A stretch of DNA of 64,000 bases from Fretibacter sp964410285 (GTDB lineage: Bacteria; Pseudomonadota; Alphaproteobacteria; Caulobacterales; Maricaulaceae). Positions within the stretch are counted from its first letter, which is position 1. Every line of letters begins with the position of its first letter. The notes beneath the pieces were generated by a model. That model was not told where the DNA came from. It did not search any database and saw nothing but the letters and a program-made list of their open reading frames with translations. Below, piece by piece: positions 54,467 to 62,922 of the stretch. The DNA is taken from assembly GCA_964410285.1 (NCBI GenBank), contig CAYPFR010000001.1:124001-188000 (forward strand), read 5' to 3'. The position numbers were made by a program, and so were the translations under genes.

Positions 54467-55516
54467 ATGAAAATAACAGGCGCGAGAGCCGCGCGGTTTC
54501 TATCCGCCCCGCCGGATGATATGATCGGCGTGCTGCTGTTTGGCCCCGACAGAGGCCTTGTGCGCGAGCGGGCCAGCGCGCTGGCGGCGCAATTTATCAA
54601 AGACCCTAATGATGCCTTTGCCGTCACCCAGATAACGGCAGATGATTTATCGGGCGATACAGCCAAACTTGCCGATGAAATGAGCGCCTTGTCCCTATTG
54701 GGCGATGGGCGGTTGGTGCGCCTGCGTCTTGATCATGAGCGAAACGGCGCGGCGATTTCTAAGATCATCAAAGGTTTTGATGCGCGCCCGGAAACCGCCG
54801 AAGCCAAGTTAATTGTCGAGGCCGGGAATATGACCCCGCGCTCGGCTGTGCGCAAAGCTTTTGAGGCGGCGGGCCGTTTTGCCGCTGTTGGCTGCTATGC
54901 TGATAGCGCCGCTGATATCGCCAATATGGTGCGCGGTACATTTGACGGTCTCGGGATCAAAATAGAGCCGGACGCGCTTGCGCTCTGGGTGCCGCTGCTG
55001 GAGGGGGACCGCGGGCTTATTCGCGGGGAGATTGAAAAAATGGCGCTTTATAAGGGATACGGCGCGCAAGCCGGCGCGGTTGTAACCCCGGCTGATATTC
55101 AAACCCTCGCGGCGGGCGGGCAGTCGGCCTCAATTGATGATATTATCAATGACACCATGGAAGGGCGCGTGGATAGCGCGGACTCGGTGTTTCGCCGCGC
55201 CGCCGCTGGCAAGATCAATACGGCGATTATTTTGCTCTCGCTGCAGCGGCATATTTCTCGTCTTTTGGAGGCGCAAAGCAAAATGCGCAGCGGCGAGAGC
55301 GCGGAAGGGGCGGTTCGGTCCCTGCGCCCCCCAGTTTTCGGAATGGCACAAAAATCTTTCCTTACGCAAATGCGCCGCTGGCCTGAGGGTATGCTGCGCC
55401 GCGCTCTGTCCCAAAGCCTAGAGGCGGAGAAATCCGTGAAAACAGCGGGCAGTCCTGCCGACGCAATTGTCGGGCGGCTTTTACTTGCGCTCTCAAGCTA
55501 TGCGGCGCGGCGCTAG
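54467..55516 (+). CDS. holA: DNA polymerase III delta subunit
   Basis: The 349-residue clamp-loader delta subunit. VLLFGPDRGLVRERASALAA, LSLLGDGRLVRLR and the AAA-like region, then YSADSVFRRAA-like helical DNA polymerase III domain with AIILLSLQRHISRLLEA. It opens the beta sliding clamp. It lies 46 bp after lptE and overlaps the next gene by one base. Confidence 0.92.
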   Translation: MKITGARAARFLSAPPDDMIGVLLFGPDRGLVRERASALAAQFIKDPNDAFAVTQITADDLSGDTAKLADEMSALSLLGDGRLVRLRLDHERNGAAISKIIKGFDARPETAEAKLIVEAGNMTPRSAVRKAFEAAGRFAAVGCYADSAADIANMVRGTFDGLGIKIEPDALALWVPLLEGDRGLIRGEIEKMALYKGYGAQAGAVVTPADIQTLAAGGQSASIDDIINDTMEGRVDSADSVFRRAAAGKINTAIILLSLQRHISRLLEAQSKMRSGESAEGAVRSLRPPVFGMAQKSFLTQMRRWPEGMLRRALSQSLEAEKSVKTAGSPADAIVGRLLLALSSYAARR

Positions 55517-55764
55517 TGAACTATCATTGGTATGATTTTGCCGGCAATATCGGCGTTGTTATGATCCTATTGTCCTATCTGCTTTTGCAGATGCAAAAAC
55601 TGAGCATAGAGGATTGGCGCTATTCCTGTGTTAATGCTTTGGGGGCGGGCTTGATTTTGCTCTCGCTATTTTACGCGTTTAATCTTTCCGCGTTTATTAT
55701 CGAGGCTGCATGGCTCTTGATAAGCCTTTATGGGTTGGCCCGGGCTTTTGCCGTGCGGCGCTAG
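55516..55764 (+). CDS. CBU_0592-like small membrane protein
   Basis: An 82-residue protein with three membrane helices (NIGVVMILLSYLLLQM; LGAGLILLSLFYAF; IIEAAWLLISLYGLA), fitting the CBU_0592 family of unknown function. It starts at a GTG sharing its first base with the holA stop. Confidence 0.78.
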   Translation: MNYHWYDFAGNIGVVMILLSYLLLQMQKLSIEDWRYSCVNALGAGLILLSLFYAFNLSAFIIEAAWLLISLYGLARAFAVRR

Positions 55765-55857
55765 GGGCCGCAAGAATCAAGCCTGCTTGATGACGGGGCC
55801 TCGGGAGGCTAAGCTGGAATTGCCCCAGCGCGGCGGGCGCAAGCGGCGGAGATGAGC

Positions 55858-56205
55858 ATGACAGCTTTTAGACTTTTTTTGGCGGCAATTTTCACAAGCC
55901 TTTTGATTTATACTCTCGTCACCATCTCCCGCCACGGGCTTAATTTATTGCCGATATTTTTTGGGGACATGAAAGCCATGAGTTGGCCGGGGCAGTTCAA
56001 TTTTGATTTTTTCGGATTTCTATTGCTTTCCGGCCTTTGGGTAAGCTGGCGAAATCATTTCTCAGCGGGCGGCCTTCTTTTGGGGCTTTGCGCTGTGTTC
56101 GGCGGCATATTATTTCTCGCTGCTTATCTTTTATATCTTAGCTTTAAATCAAATGCCCGCATGGACGTTATCCTGCTAGGCCCCGTGCGCGCCGGCGCGC
56201 CTTAA
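55858..56205 (+). CDS. Small membrane protein of unknown function
   Basis: A 115-residue protein with about three membrane helices (FRLFLAAIFTSLLIYTLVTI; FFGFLLLSGLWVSW; GLLLGLCAVFGGILFLAAYL). ATG 55858 has GGAG six bases upstream and is preferred over ATG 55852. The layout recalls DUF2834-type proteins, but I cannot confirm it. It ends on a TTAA shared with the convergent aminopeptidase gene. Confidence 0.65.
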   Translation: MTAFRLFLAAIFTSLLIYTLVTISRHGLNLLPIFFGDMKAMSWPGQFNFDFFGFLLLSGLWVSWRNHFSAGGLLLGLCAVFGGILFLAAYLLYLSFKSNARMDVILLGPVRAGAP

Positions 56206-58934
56206 CGGGCCTTTAGCGCCGCCGCCGTCTCTTCCGCCTTCGCCGATTTCAGCGCCGCACACAGCTCGATTGACTCCAGCGTTTGCGCCAAAGAGCGCTC
56301 ATAGCCGGGGATAAACTGCGCATTGTCTGTGAAAAATGCCTTTGCTTCATCACGGCGCTCAAGCGTGCAGAAATTGCGGGCCAGACCCGGCATTCCGCCT
56401 TTGCGCACATCGGGAACGCGGGAGGTAACAAAGGGCCGGAAATTGGCTTTGATAAAGTCCCATGTCTGGTCGCCAAATTCGTCAGAGGCAAGGAGGCCAG
56501 AAATCAGAGAGGTGGCCTGTCGTCCCGTCAGGTTGTCCTTGTCGATCAAGGCCGTATCCCAGAGCATATTGACAATATCGGCATCTTTGGTGCGGGCGAG
56601 CGCGCTAAGGGCGGCGCCTTTCTCCGCGCTGCTCCCGTCTTTTGCCATTTTCAAAAGGTCGGCCGCCATGGCCATATTTCCGCCTTCCATCGCCTCGCCA
56701 AGGGCGCGCGAGAGCATATTGGGCGCGGCGGCCTTTTTGTCACCGGCAATATAGGCGCGGCCTTTTTCGGCAAATTGCGCTTTAAGCCCATCATTTTTCC
56801 CAAAGGCCATAAGGCGGGAGGCGAGGGTCGGGGCGAGTAAATTCCCCTCCACGCTATCTTTGCCTGCGATTTGGGCATATCGCTTTATATACATATCATT
56901 GGTAAGCCGCGCGACGTCATCTTTTGCGTTCTCTGGTAGGTGCTCATGCATCCACCCAAGCCAATCGCCCGCTGTGCGCGCAACGTCATATTCATTCGAA
57001 ACCGCAAAGGCTTCCATACCCTTGATAAAGACGGCCGCGTCGACCTTACCTGCACGAAAAGCGGATTCGAGGCTGTCCTGAATGACCAAATGCTCGCGCG
57101 TATTAAGTTTCTCAAGATTGGCAATAAGGGCCTCCCAGCCATTCGTGCCTAATGACATGCGATAATAGCCCGAGCCATTTTCATTGAGCGTTACCCAATC
57201 GGCTTTGCCTTCGCGCGGGGATTTTAGAACGCCTGTTTGGGTTTTTAGCAGCGTGCAGCTTTTGACAGTTTCCTCCCCATAGCCAAATTTTGCGCAAACT
57301 GGAATTTGCCATAGCTGACCTTGCTGGGTCTGGGAGCCAAGCGGAGCGTAGCGTGATTGGCGCAGGGTTGCCTGACTATATTCTCCGCTATGGCTAATCT
57401 CGCCCGTGATGATGGGCACGCCCGGCTGATCGACAAAACTCTTCATCGCTTCGACCACGTCCTTATTTCCCGACGCATCGGCAATACTTTTGAAGAAATC
57501 ATCGGCGGTGGCTACGTCGTCTGCATAGCGTTTCATGTGAAGCCGTACCCCGTCTCGGAATGTGTCCTCCCCGAGGAAACTCTCAAACATTGATAAAACG
57601 CCGCCGCCCTTGCGGTAAGTAATACCGTCAAATTGATCCATAACGTTTTCAGAGCGCTCCAGCGGCTCTCTTACGCTGCGCGTGGTTGCGAGCGTATCAA
57701 TATTCATCGCGCCCAGCGCTGAATTGAGCGTGATACGGTCAAAATTGCCTTCGGGCCGCCACAGAGAGGTACCCTTATTACCCATCCATGTCGCAAAGGC
57801 CTCATTCAGCCAAATATCTTCCCACCAGACAGGAGTCACCAAATTGCCAAACCATTGATGGGCAAGTTCATGGCTATGCACCCGGGCATAGGCGCGCTTT
57901 TGCGACAGGGAGGCGTCCTCATCCATCAGCATAAGATATTCGCGGTAGACAATTGCGCCGGGGTTTTCCATGGCGCCAAAAGCATAATCCGGCGCCGCAA
58001 TCAGATCGATTTTTTCATAGGGGTAAGGAATGCCGAAATAGGCTTCAATCGCTTCAAGAATTCCGGCGGTATTTTTCAGGCCATATTCAATTCGGGCGCC
58101 TTTGCCCTTTGCGGTAAGTCCGCGAAGCGGAACGCTGCGTGCGCGCACATCTGTGGGCGGTAGCGGATCATAGTCGACAATGTCATAGGGGCCTACGCCA
58201 AAGGCGATCAAATAGGTTGGGAGGGGGCGGGTCGTTGCAAATTCATGTTTAACCCATCCATCTTCCAATGTAGTGGCCGCCGTTTCGGGCGTATTGGCAT
58301 AAACGACATCATCAGGCCTTGCTGTAATGGAGACGGTGAAGGGGACTTTATATTTACTTTCGTCAAAGCTTGGAAAGGCCTCGCGCGCACCAAGCGGCTC
58401 AAATTGGGTGACGATATAATTCTCTTGTGCATCCCCGTTTTTTCGCGTGACTTTATAGGCTGAATTTAGCGCAAGATTATACGGGGTCTCGTAGCGGAGC
58501 GTGAGGACAGCATTGCCCTTGGGAAGGGGTGTCTCGGACGTGAGATAGGCTACGCCGGACGGGGCGTCCGCGAGGTCAACAGCGTTATAACGCAGCGGAT
58601 AAGTTTTCTTGCCGGCCATGGCAAAGGCTTCACTGACTTTCATGTTTTTGCCATGAAGCCAGATTTTAGACAAAGGCTCGGTGAGCTTAACATCAATGCT
58701 GACCGTGCCGCTCATGCCGGCCGCATCGGGATCAATCTGCATATCAAGGCGGTAGGCGGCGGGAATGACATTGCCCGGTAGCTGCGCATGGGGAATGGCG
58801 TCGTTTGAGAATTGGCCCGCATCTGTGCTCGCGTCTGTGTTTTCAGGCGTAGGTGTTGCGTCCGGTTGACAGGCGGCTAGGCCAAGGCTAGCCGCGGAGG
58901 CTGCGGCGGTCAGGGCGAATTTCATGGGCGTCAT
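56202..58934 (-). CDS. M1-family aminopeptidase lipoprotein
   Basis: A 910-residue zinc aminopeptidase. The lipoprotein signal ends SLGLAACQPDATP. FGAMENPGAIVYREYLML is the exopeptidase GxMEN motif, and VHSHELAHQWFGNLV with WLNEAFATWMGNKG forms the HExxH-x18-E zinc site; only the C-terminal half (about 560-905) is the ERAP1-like helical domain. As a lipoprotein it acts at the cell envelope on N-terminal residues of peptides. The ATG overlaps the upstream DUF3137 stop (ATGA). Confidence 0.94.
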   Translation of the reverse strand: MTPMKFALTAAASAASLGLAACQPDATPTPENTDASTDAGQFSNDAIPHAQLPGNVIPAAYRLDMQIDPDAAGMSGTVSIDVKLTEPLSKIWLHGKNMKVSEAFAMAGKKTYPLRYNAVDLADAPSGVAYLTSETPLPKGNAVLTLRYETPYNLALNSAYKVTRKNGDAQENYIVTQFEPLGAREAFPSFDESKYKVPFTVSITARPDDVVYANTPETAATTLEDGWVKHEFATTRPLPTYLIAFGVGPYDIVDYDPLPPTDVRARSVPLRGLTAKGKGARIEYGLKNTAGILEAIEAYFGIPYPYEKIDLIAAPDYAFGAMENPGAIVYREYLMLMDEDASLSQKRAYARVHSHELAHQWFGNLVTPVWWEDIWLNEAFATWMGNKGTSLWRPEGNFDRITLNSALGAMNIDTLATTRSVREPLERSENVMDQFDGITYRKGGGVLSMFESFLGEDTFRDGVRLHMKRYADDVATADDFFKSIADASGNKDVVEAMKSFVDQPGVPIITGEISHSGEYSQATLRQSRYAPLGSQTQQGQLWQIPVCAKFGYGEETVKSCTLLKTQTGVLKSPREGKADWVTLNENGSGYYRMSLGTNGWEALIANLEKLNTREHLVIQDSLESAFRAGKVDAAVFIKGMEAFAVSNEYDVARTAGDWLGWMHEHLPENAKDDVARLTNDMYIKRYAQIAGKDSVEGNLLAPTLASRLMAFGKNDGLKAQFAEKGRAYIAGDKKAAAPNMLSRALGEAMEGGNMAMAADLLKMAKDGSSAEKGAALSALARTKDADIVNMLWDTALIDKDNLTGRQATSLISGLLASDEFGDQTWDFIKANFRPFVTSRVPDVRKGGMPGLARNFCTLERRDEAKAFFTDNAQFIPGYERSLAQTLESIELCAALKSAKAEETAAALKAR

Positions 58935-60079
58935 ACGATCTCTTCTTTCACTATATCTTTATCCCACTCATAGCGGCGCGGCGGGATCAATTTCAAGTGC
59001 TCGGCAATAATGTGGGGCAGAGTTAATTGGCCAGCGGCAATTCGAATTTGATCTGGCATATCTTCGGCGCGGCCAATGAAATCATCTAGCGGCTGCATGG
59101 GACCGCAATGCAGTGCGATATAAGCTTTTCCGCGGGTCATCAACATAAAGAGCGGTACTTTTTTACGACCTTTAAAAATCCGCAGTAGATCATCATTCAA
59201 ATTCAAAAATCGCATGATCCGGTCGGGGTCAAGAAATTCATGTGTCTCCATCTGGTCATCACCGCTGACTTTATAAAGGCGGTTGAATTTCAGGCTAGAG
59301 GTCTTGATCGCGTTTAATTTCTGGCGGCGCGTTTTTCCGCCGATGATATTGACCCGCTCAAAGGGTCCGCGCGGACGCGGGGCGCGGCCAGCGCCAATAA
59401 TAATGCGGCTGTCGTCACTTTCGCCGGGGACCTCCAGTGTCATTAAAAGCCCGTGAAAGACCTCGACCGTGCGGCGCCTTTGCTGTGCGCGGCCCTGCGC
59501 GTCGCGGTAATGCTCGGTTTCTGTGCGGGTCAGGCGGCTGTGCAGCATTTGGGGGGCGGCATGGCTGCCCGCCTCAGGCGCTTGCGGGCCATAGCCATGT
59601 AAATGATGAATACGGTCAAAGCGCCCGAAAAATCCGGCGGCGTCATAAATCGCAAGGGGAGAGGCCTCGTCTGAACGCCCGCCTCTTTTGGAGGAGGCCT
59701 TGGCCCCTATGTTTTGAAAATCAAGACCATATAGGTCGTGCCCGACAACAGCGTCGAGCTGATCACGCACCTTTTTCAGCGACCGGTTTTTCACGCGCAT
59801 TTTATTGAAGGTAAATCCATTAAGCATAGCCGCGCCTATGACCGCAGCCATGCCTATGGCGTCAGGAAGGCCCTGTGCGGCATGAGCACGGAAAATAGCA
59901 TATAGCCCTGCTGCGCTGGCGGCGGCACTTAGGCCTGCGTAAAGTCCCCATTTATGCTCACGCGCGGCGAGCTGGCCGATCATAGGCGTTATCGCGGTCT
60001 CAAGGACGGGGCCAAGCGAGGCCGTGAGCCGCGCGGCGGCACGGTCCCCAAGCTGAGTTGGCCAATTCCCGTATTTCAT
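58931..60079 (-). CDS. DUF3137 membrane protein
   Basis: From ATG 60079 (AGGAG nine bases upstream) the protein is 382 residues with two membrane helices at about 45-85 (WGLYAGLSAAASAAGLYAIF; IGMAAVIGAAMLNGF) and a large cytoplasmic domain. LKFNRLYKVSGDDQMETHEF and FMLMTRGKAYIALHCG fit DUF3137. Function is unknown. It is coupled to the M1 peptidase gene by an ATGA overlap. Confidence 0.8.
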   Translation of the reverse strand: MKYGNWPTQLGDRAAARLTASLGPVLETAITPMIGQLAAREHKWGLYAGLSAAASAAGLYAIFRAHAAQGLPDAIGMAAVIGAAMLNGFTFNKMRVKNRSLKKVRDQLDAVVGHDLYGLDFQNIGAKASSKRGGRSDEASPLAIYDAAGFFGRFDRIHHLHGYGPQAPEAGSHAAPQMLHSRLTRTETEHYRDAQGRAQQRRRTVEVFHGLLMTLEVPGESDDSRIIIGAGRAPRPRGPFERVNIIGGKTRRQKLNAIKTSSLKFNRLYKVSGDDQMETHEFLDPDRIMRFLNLNDDLLRIFKGRKKVPLFMLMTRGKAYIALHCGPMQPLDDFIGRAEDMPDQIRIAAGQLTLPHIIAEHLKLIPPRRYEWDKDIVKEEIV

Positions 60080-60325
60080 TATAAATAACTCCTCATTTCG
60101 CGGCCAGCGGCGCTGCCCATAGACTAGGGCGCGGGGGCGAGGATGGCGAGAGGTAAGCGCCTGATTTGCGCAGAAAATTTCAATATTATGACTCGCCTGC
60201 CCTGTAAATGTAATGCTATAACCTTTCCAAATGAAGTCTATACTTTCACCTTTGCACACGCCGCATATCCGGGCCTTGGGCGCGCCCGCCTTGCCTGTCT
60301 GTGCGGTTTTATTGAGTGAAAGACC

Positions 60326-61342
60326 ATGAATGCGCGTTACCGTTTTCGCGGCGCTCTGTTTCAGTCTGCAAAGCCGGAAACCGCGCCAAATCCGGGTGAG
60401 GCGCCGAATACACGCGGCCTGCCTGGCCGTATGGCGCCCGAAGATTCCGCTAAAATCACAGCGCGTATTACGTTGATCGCCGTATTGGTTGGCCTCTGCC
60501 TTGCCATAGGGAAAGCCTTTGTTTGGAGCACGTCTGGCTCCGTTGGCATTTTATCGTCACTCGTGCATAGCGCGCTGGACCTTTTTGGGGCGCTCTCGAC
60601 TTTTTTCGCCGTGCGTTACGCCGCTCTACCGCCAGATAAGGGCTATAGGTTTGGCCGCGGTAAAGCCGAGAGTTTTTCTGCCGTGTTTCAGGTATGCCTG
60701 ATTGTTTTTGCCGGCTTTCACTTATTGGAGGAAGCGTGGGAACGCCTGCTTAATCCTGAAGTGATCGTGCATACAGGGTTCGCCATGGCCGCCATGCTGG
60801 TCTTTGCTGCACTTACAATGTGGCTCTTGATCGCGCAAAGCTGGGCTGTGCGGGCAACAGGCTCGATTGCGGTGCGCGGGGACCGCGCGCACTATTTTGC
60901 AGATTTCCTCTCAAGCCTGTTTGTTATTGCCGGTCTCGCGCTCTCCAGCTTTACGGCCTTTTCTCGGGCGGATGCCCTTGTCGGCGTTGTGATGGCGCTT
61001 TGGCTTTTTTATACGGCGTTTCGGATCGCCCAGCTTGCATGGGGTCAATTGTTGGACCGGGAGTTACCGGAGATCGAACGCGCCCATATTAAACAGCTTG
61101 CCCTCCAAGATCCGCGCATTATTGCCGTTCAAGACCTGCGCACGCGCGCCTCTGGCCCCCATGTCCATATCCAGATGCGGCTTAATCTTGATGAGCATTT
61201 ATCACTCTCAGATGCTCATGAAATTGTCCTTAGCGCCGAGCAGCGCATGATGGCGGCCTATCAGGCGGCGGATATACTTATCCATCCACATCCCACGGGC
61301 TGTGATCATACACATGGGAATGTACGGTTCAGGGAAAGCTAG
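60326..61342 (+). CDS. Cation diffusion facilitator (zinc exporter)
   Basis: A 338-residue CDF transporter with six membrane helices and a C-terminal cytoplasmic domain. Helix 2 has SLVHSALDLFGALSTF and helix 5 RGDRAHYFADFLSSLFV, so the metal site is His-Asp plus His-Asp, where E. coli FieF has Asp-Asp plus His-Asp. The His form is known from zinc-selective members. GYRFGRGKAESFSAVFQ is the loop motif. Cytoplasmic ligands HVHIQMRLNL and HPHPTGCDH are seen. Confidence 0.93.
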   Translation: MNARYRFRGALFQSAKPETAPNPGEAPNTRGLPGRMAPEDSAKITARITLIAVLVGLCLAIGKAFVWSTSGSVGILSSLVHSALDLFGALSTFFAVRYAALPPDKGYRFGRGKAESFSAVFQVCLIVFAGFHLLEEAWERLLNPEVIVHTGFAMAAMLVFAALTMWLLIAQSWAVRATGSIAVRGDRAHYFADFLSSLFVIAGLALSSFTAFSRADALVGVVMALWLFYTAFRIAQLAWGQLLDRELPEIERAHIKQLALQDPRIIAVQDLRTRASGPHVHIQMRLNLDEHLSLSDAHEIVLSAEQRMMAAYQAADILIHPHPTGCDHTHGNVRFRES

Positions 61343-61397
61343 CCTGTCACGCGTTTTGGGTCCTAGAACTGCGCCAAGATTTGAGATAAAAGTAAAT

Positions 61398-61874
61398 ATG
61401 ACACTCATTATTAATCAGGCACAGACCGACGAGGATATTGCACAGGTAAAGGCCTTATTTCTCGCCTATCTTGAATTTATCGAAGGTTACCTCGGGCAGA
61501 ATCTAGATTTCCAAAACACCCAAGAAGAATTTGAAACCTTCCCTGACATGTACCGGGCATTGTTTCTTGCCCGTTTGGACGGAGAGGCCGTGGGGGCCTG
61601 CGGGCTTAAGACGTTTGCGCCAAGCATTTCCGAGCTTAAGCGGCTTTATGTTCTGCCGCAGGGGCGCGGACATAATCTGGGAGAGCGGCTCACCCGCGCC
61701 GCGATTGAGTATTCCGCAAAGAACGCTTTTGAGAAAATCTATCTTGATACAGATCCTGGCCTGACCCATGCCAATGCCATATATGAGCGATTAGGTTTTA
61801 CAGATATTGAACGCTATTATGAAAACCCGATGGGATGTTCGCGCTATATGGCGCTGCGTCTTGAAGCCCGCTAG
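61398..61874 (+). CDS. GNAT-family acetyltransferase
   Basis: A 158-residue N-acetyltransferase starting at ATG 61398. ELKRLYVLPQGRGHNLGERL carries the acetyl-CoA R/Q-x-x-G-x-G/A motif, then IYLDTDPGLTHANAIYERLG and FTDIERYYENPMG. Substrate is unknown. A longer in-frame ORF from 61302 overlaps the CDF gene and lacks support. Confidence 0.9.
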   Translation: MTLIINQAQTDEDIAQVKALFLAYLEFIEGYLGQNLDFQNTQEEFETFPDMYRALFLARLDGEAVGACGLKTFAPSISELKRLYVLPQGRGHNLGERLTRAAIEYSAKNAFEKIYLDTDPGLTHANAIYERLGFTDIERYYENPMGCSRYMALRLEAR

Positions 61875-61913
61875 AGTAGCGGCGAATCAAGGACAAAAAA
61901 TTGGGGAACAGCC

Positions 61914-62405
61914 ATGACCGAGGCTCACAAAGACAGGCTGGAAAAACTTTGGCAAATTGGCCCCATGATGGCGGCGGGCACCCCGCATGGGGCAAAGCTG
62001 GGGATAAAATTTGTCTCGGTCGACATTGGCCGCGCCACGCTTTGCCTGCCGTATAATGCGGCGTTGATCGGGAATGCAAAAACGCGCGTGCTGCACGGCG
62101 GGGCTGTCACGACCTTGCTGGATCAGGCTTGCGGGCTGGCCGCTATTGCGGGTTTCACCAAGCCAACGGCAACAGCGACCCTAAATTTGTCGATTGATTA
62201 TATGCGCGGGGCAAAACCCGGGGAGACCATTTTTGCTAGCGCACATTGTCATCATGCCACGCAGCACGTCGCTTTTGTGCGCGCGATTGCCCATGACGGA
62301 GATGAGGACAATCCGGTCGCTATGGCACAGGCAACCTTTATGGCCACAAGCAAAACCCAAGACGGTGATAATATTAAAACAGACACAGCGGGAACACCGT
62401 CATGA
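61914..62405 (+). CDS. PaaI-type hotdog thioesterase A
   Basis: A 163-residue hotdog-fold thioesterase. VLHGGAVTTLLDQACGLAAI is the H-G-G-x-x-x-x-x-L-D/E active-site motif; TATLNLSIDYMRGAKPG follows. It would hydrolyse acyl-CoA, possibly aromatic. It overlaps the second thioesterase gene by 4 bp. Confidence 0.9.
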   Translation: MTEAHKDRLEKLWQIGPMMAAGTPHGAKLGIKFVSVDIGRATLCLPYNAALIGNAKTRVLHGGAVTTLLDQACGLAAIAGFTKPTATATLNLSIDYMRGAKPGETIFASAHCHHATQHVAFVRAIAHDGDEDNPVAMAQATFMATSKTQDGDNIKTDTAGTPS

Positions 62406-62851
62406 CCGACCGTGAATATGTGTCTGACCAAATCATCGCGGCGCTGAAGAAAATCCCTTATGCCAAGAGCCTAGGTATTCAGTCGCGTTTTAGCGAGGGT
62501 GAATTCACCTTTGTTTTGCCATTCAGCCAAGAGAATATCGGTAATCCTGTCCTACCGGCGCTGCACGGGGGCTGCATTGGCGGATTTATGGAAACGGCTG
62601 CCATATGCCAAATCGTGCTTGAGACGGCGGCGGCCGGATTCAAACCCTCTGATGAACTGCCGAAACCTATTGGCATCAATATTGATTATCTGCGCCGCGG
62701 CAAACCCATAGAGACCTATGCTCGTGCCACCGTGTTTAAAAAAGGCGCGCGAGTTACAAATGTGCGGGTCCATTGTTGGCAGGAAGATCAGGCGCGGCCC
62801 ATCGCGGCGCTGCACGGGCATTTTTTGGCGGCGCGGCGGAGCGCCTCCTAA
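62402..62851 (+). CDS. PaaI-type hotdog thioesterase B
   Basis: A 149-residue hotdog protein. ALHGGCIGGFMETAAICQIV is the active-site stretch with Glu in place of the Asp seen in its neighbour; IGINIDYLRRGKPIETYARA follows. The 4-bp overlap (ATGA) and opposite D/E choice suggest a heteromeric pair or two related thioesterases with different substrates. Confidence 0.88.
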   Translation: MTDREYVSDQIIAALKKIPYAKSLGIQSRFSEGEFTFVLPFSQENIGNPVLPALHGGCIGGFMETAAICQIVLETAAAGFKPSDELPKPIGINIDYLRRGKPIETYARATVFKKGARVTNVRVHCWQEDQARPIAALHGHFLAARRSAS

Positions 62852-62922
62852 GAGGCTGTTTCCGCCATGAGCTCATCATGTAATCCCTGCCGAGATAAGC
62901 CGGCTTTGCCCGTTCTGCAGCC

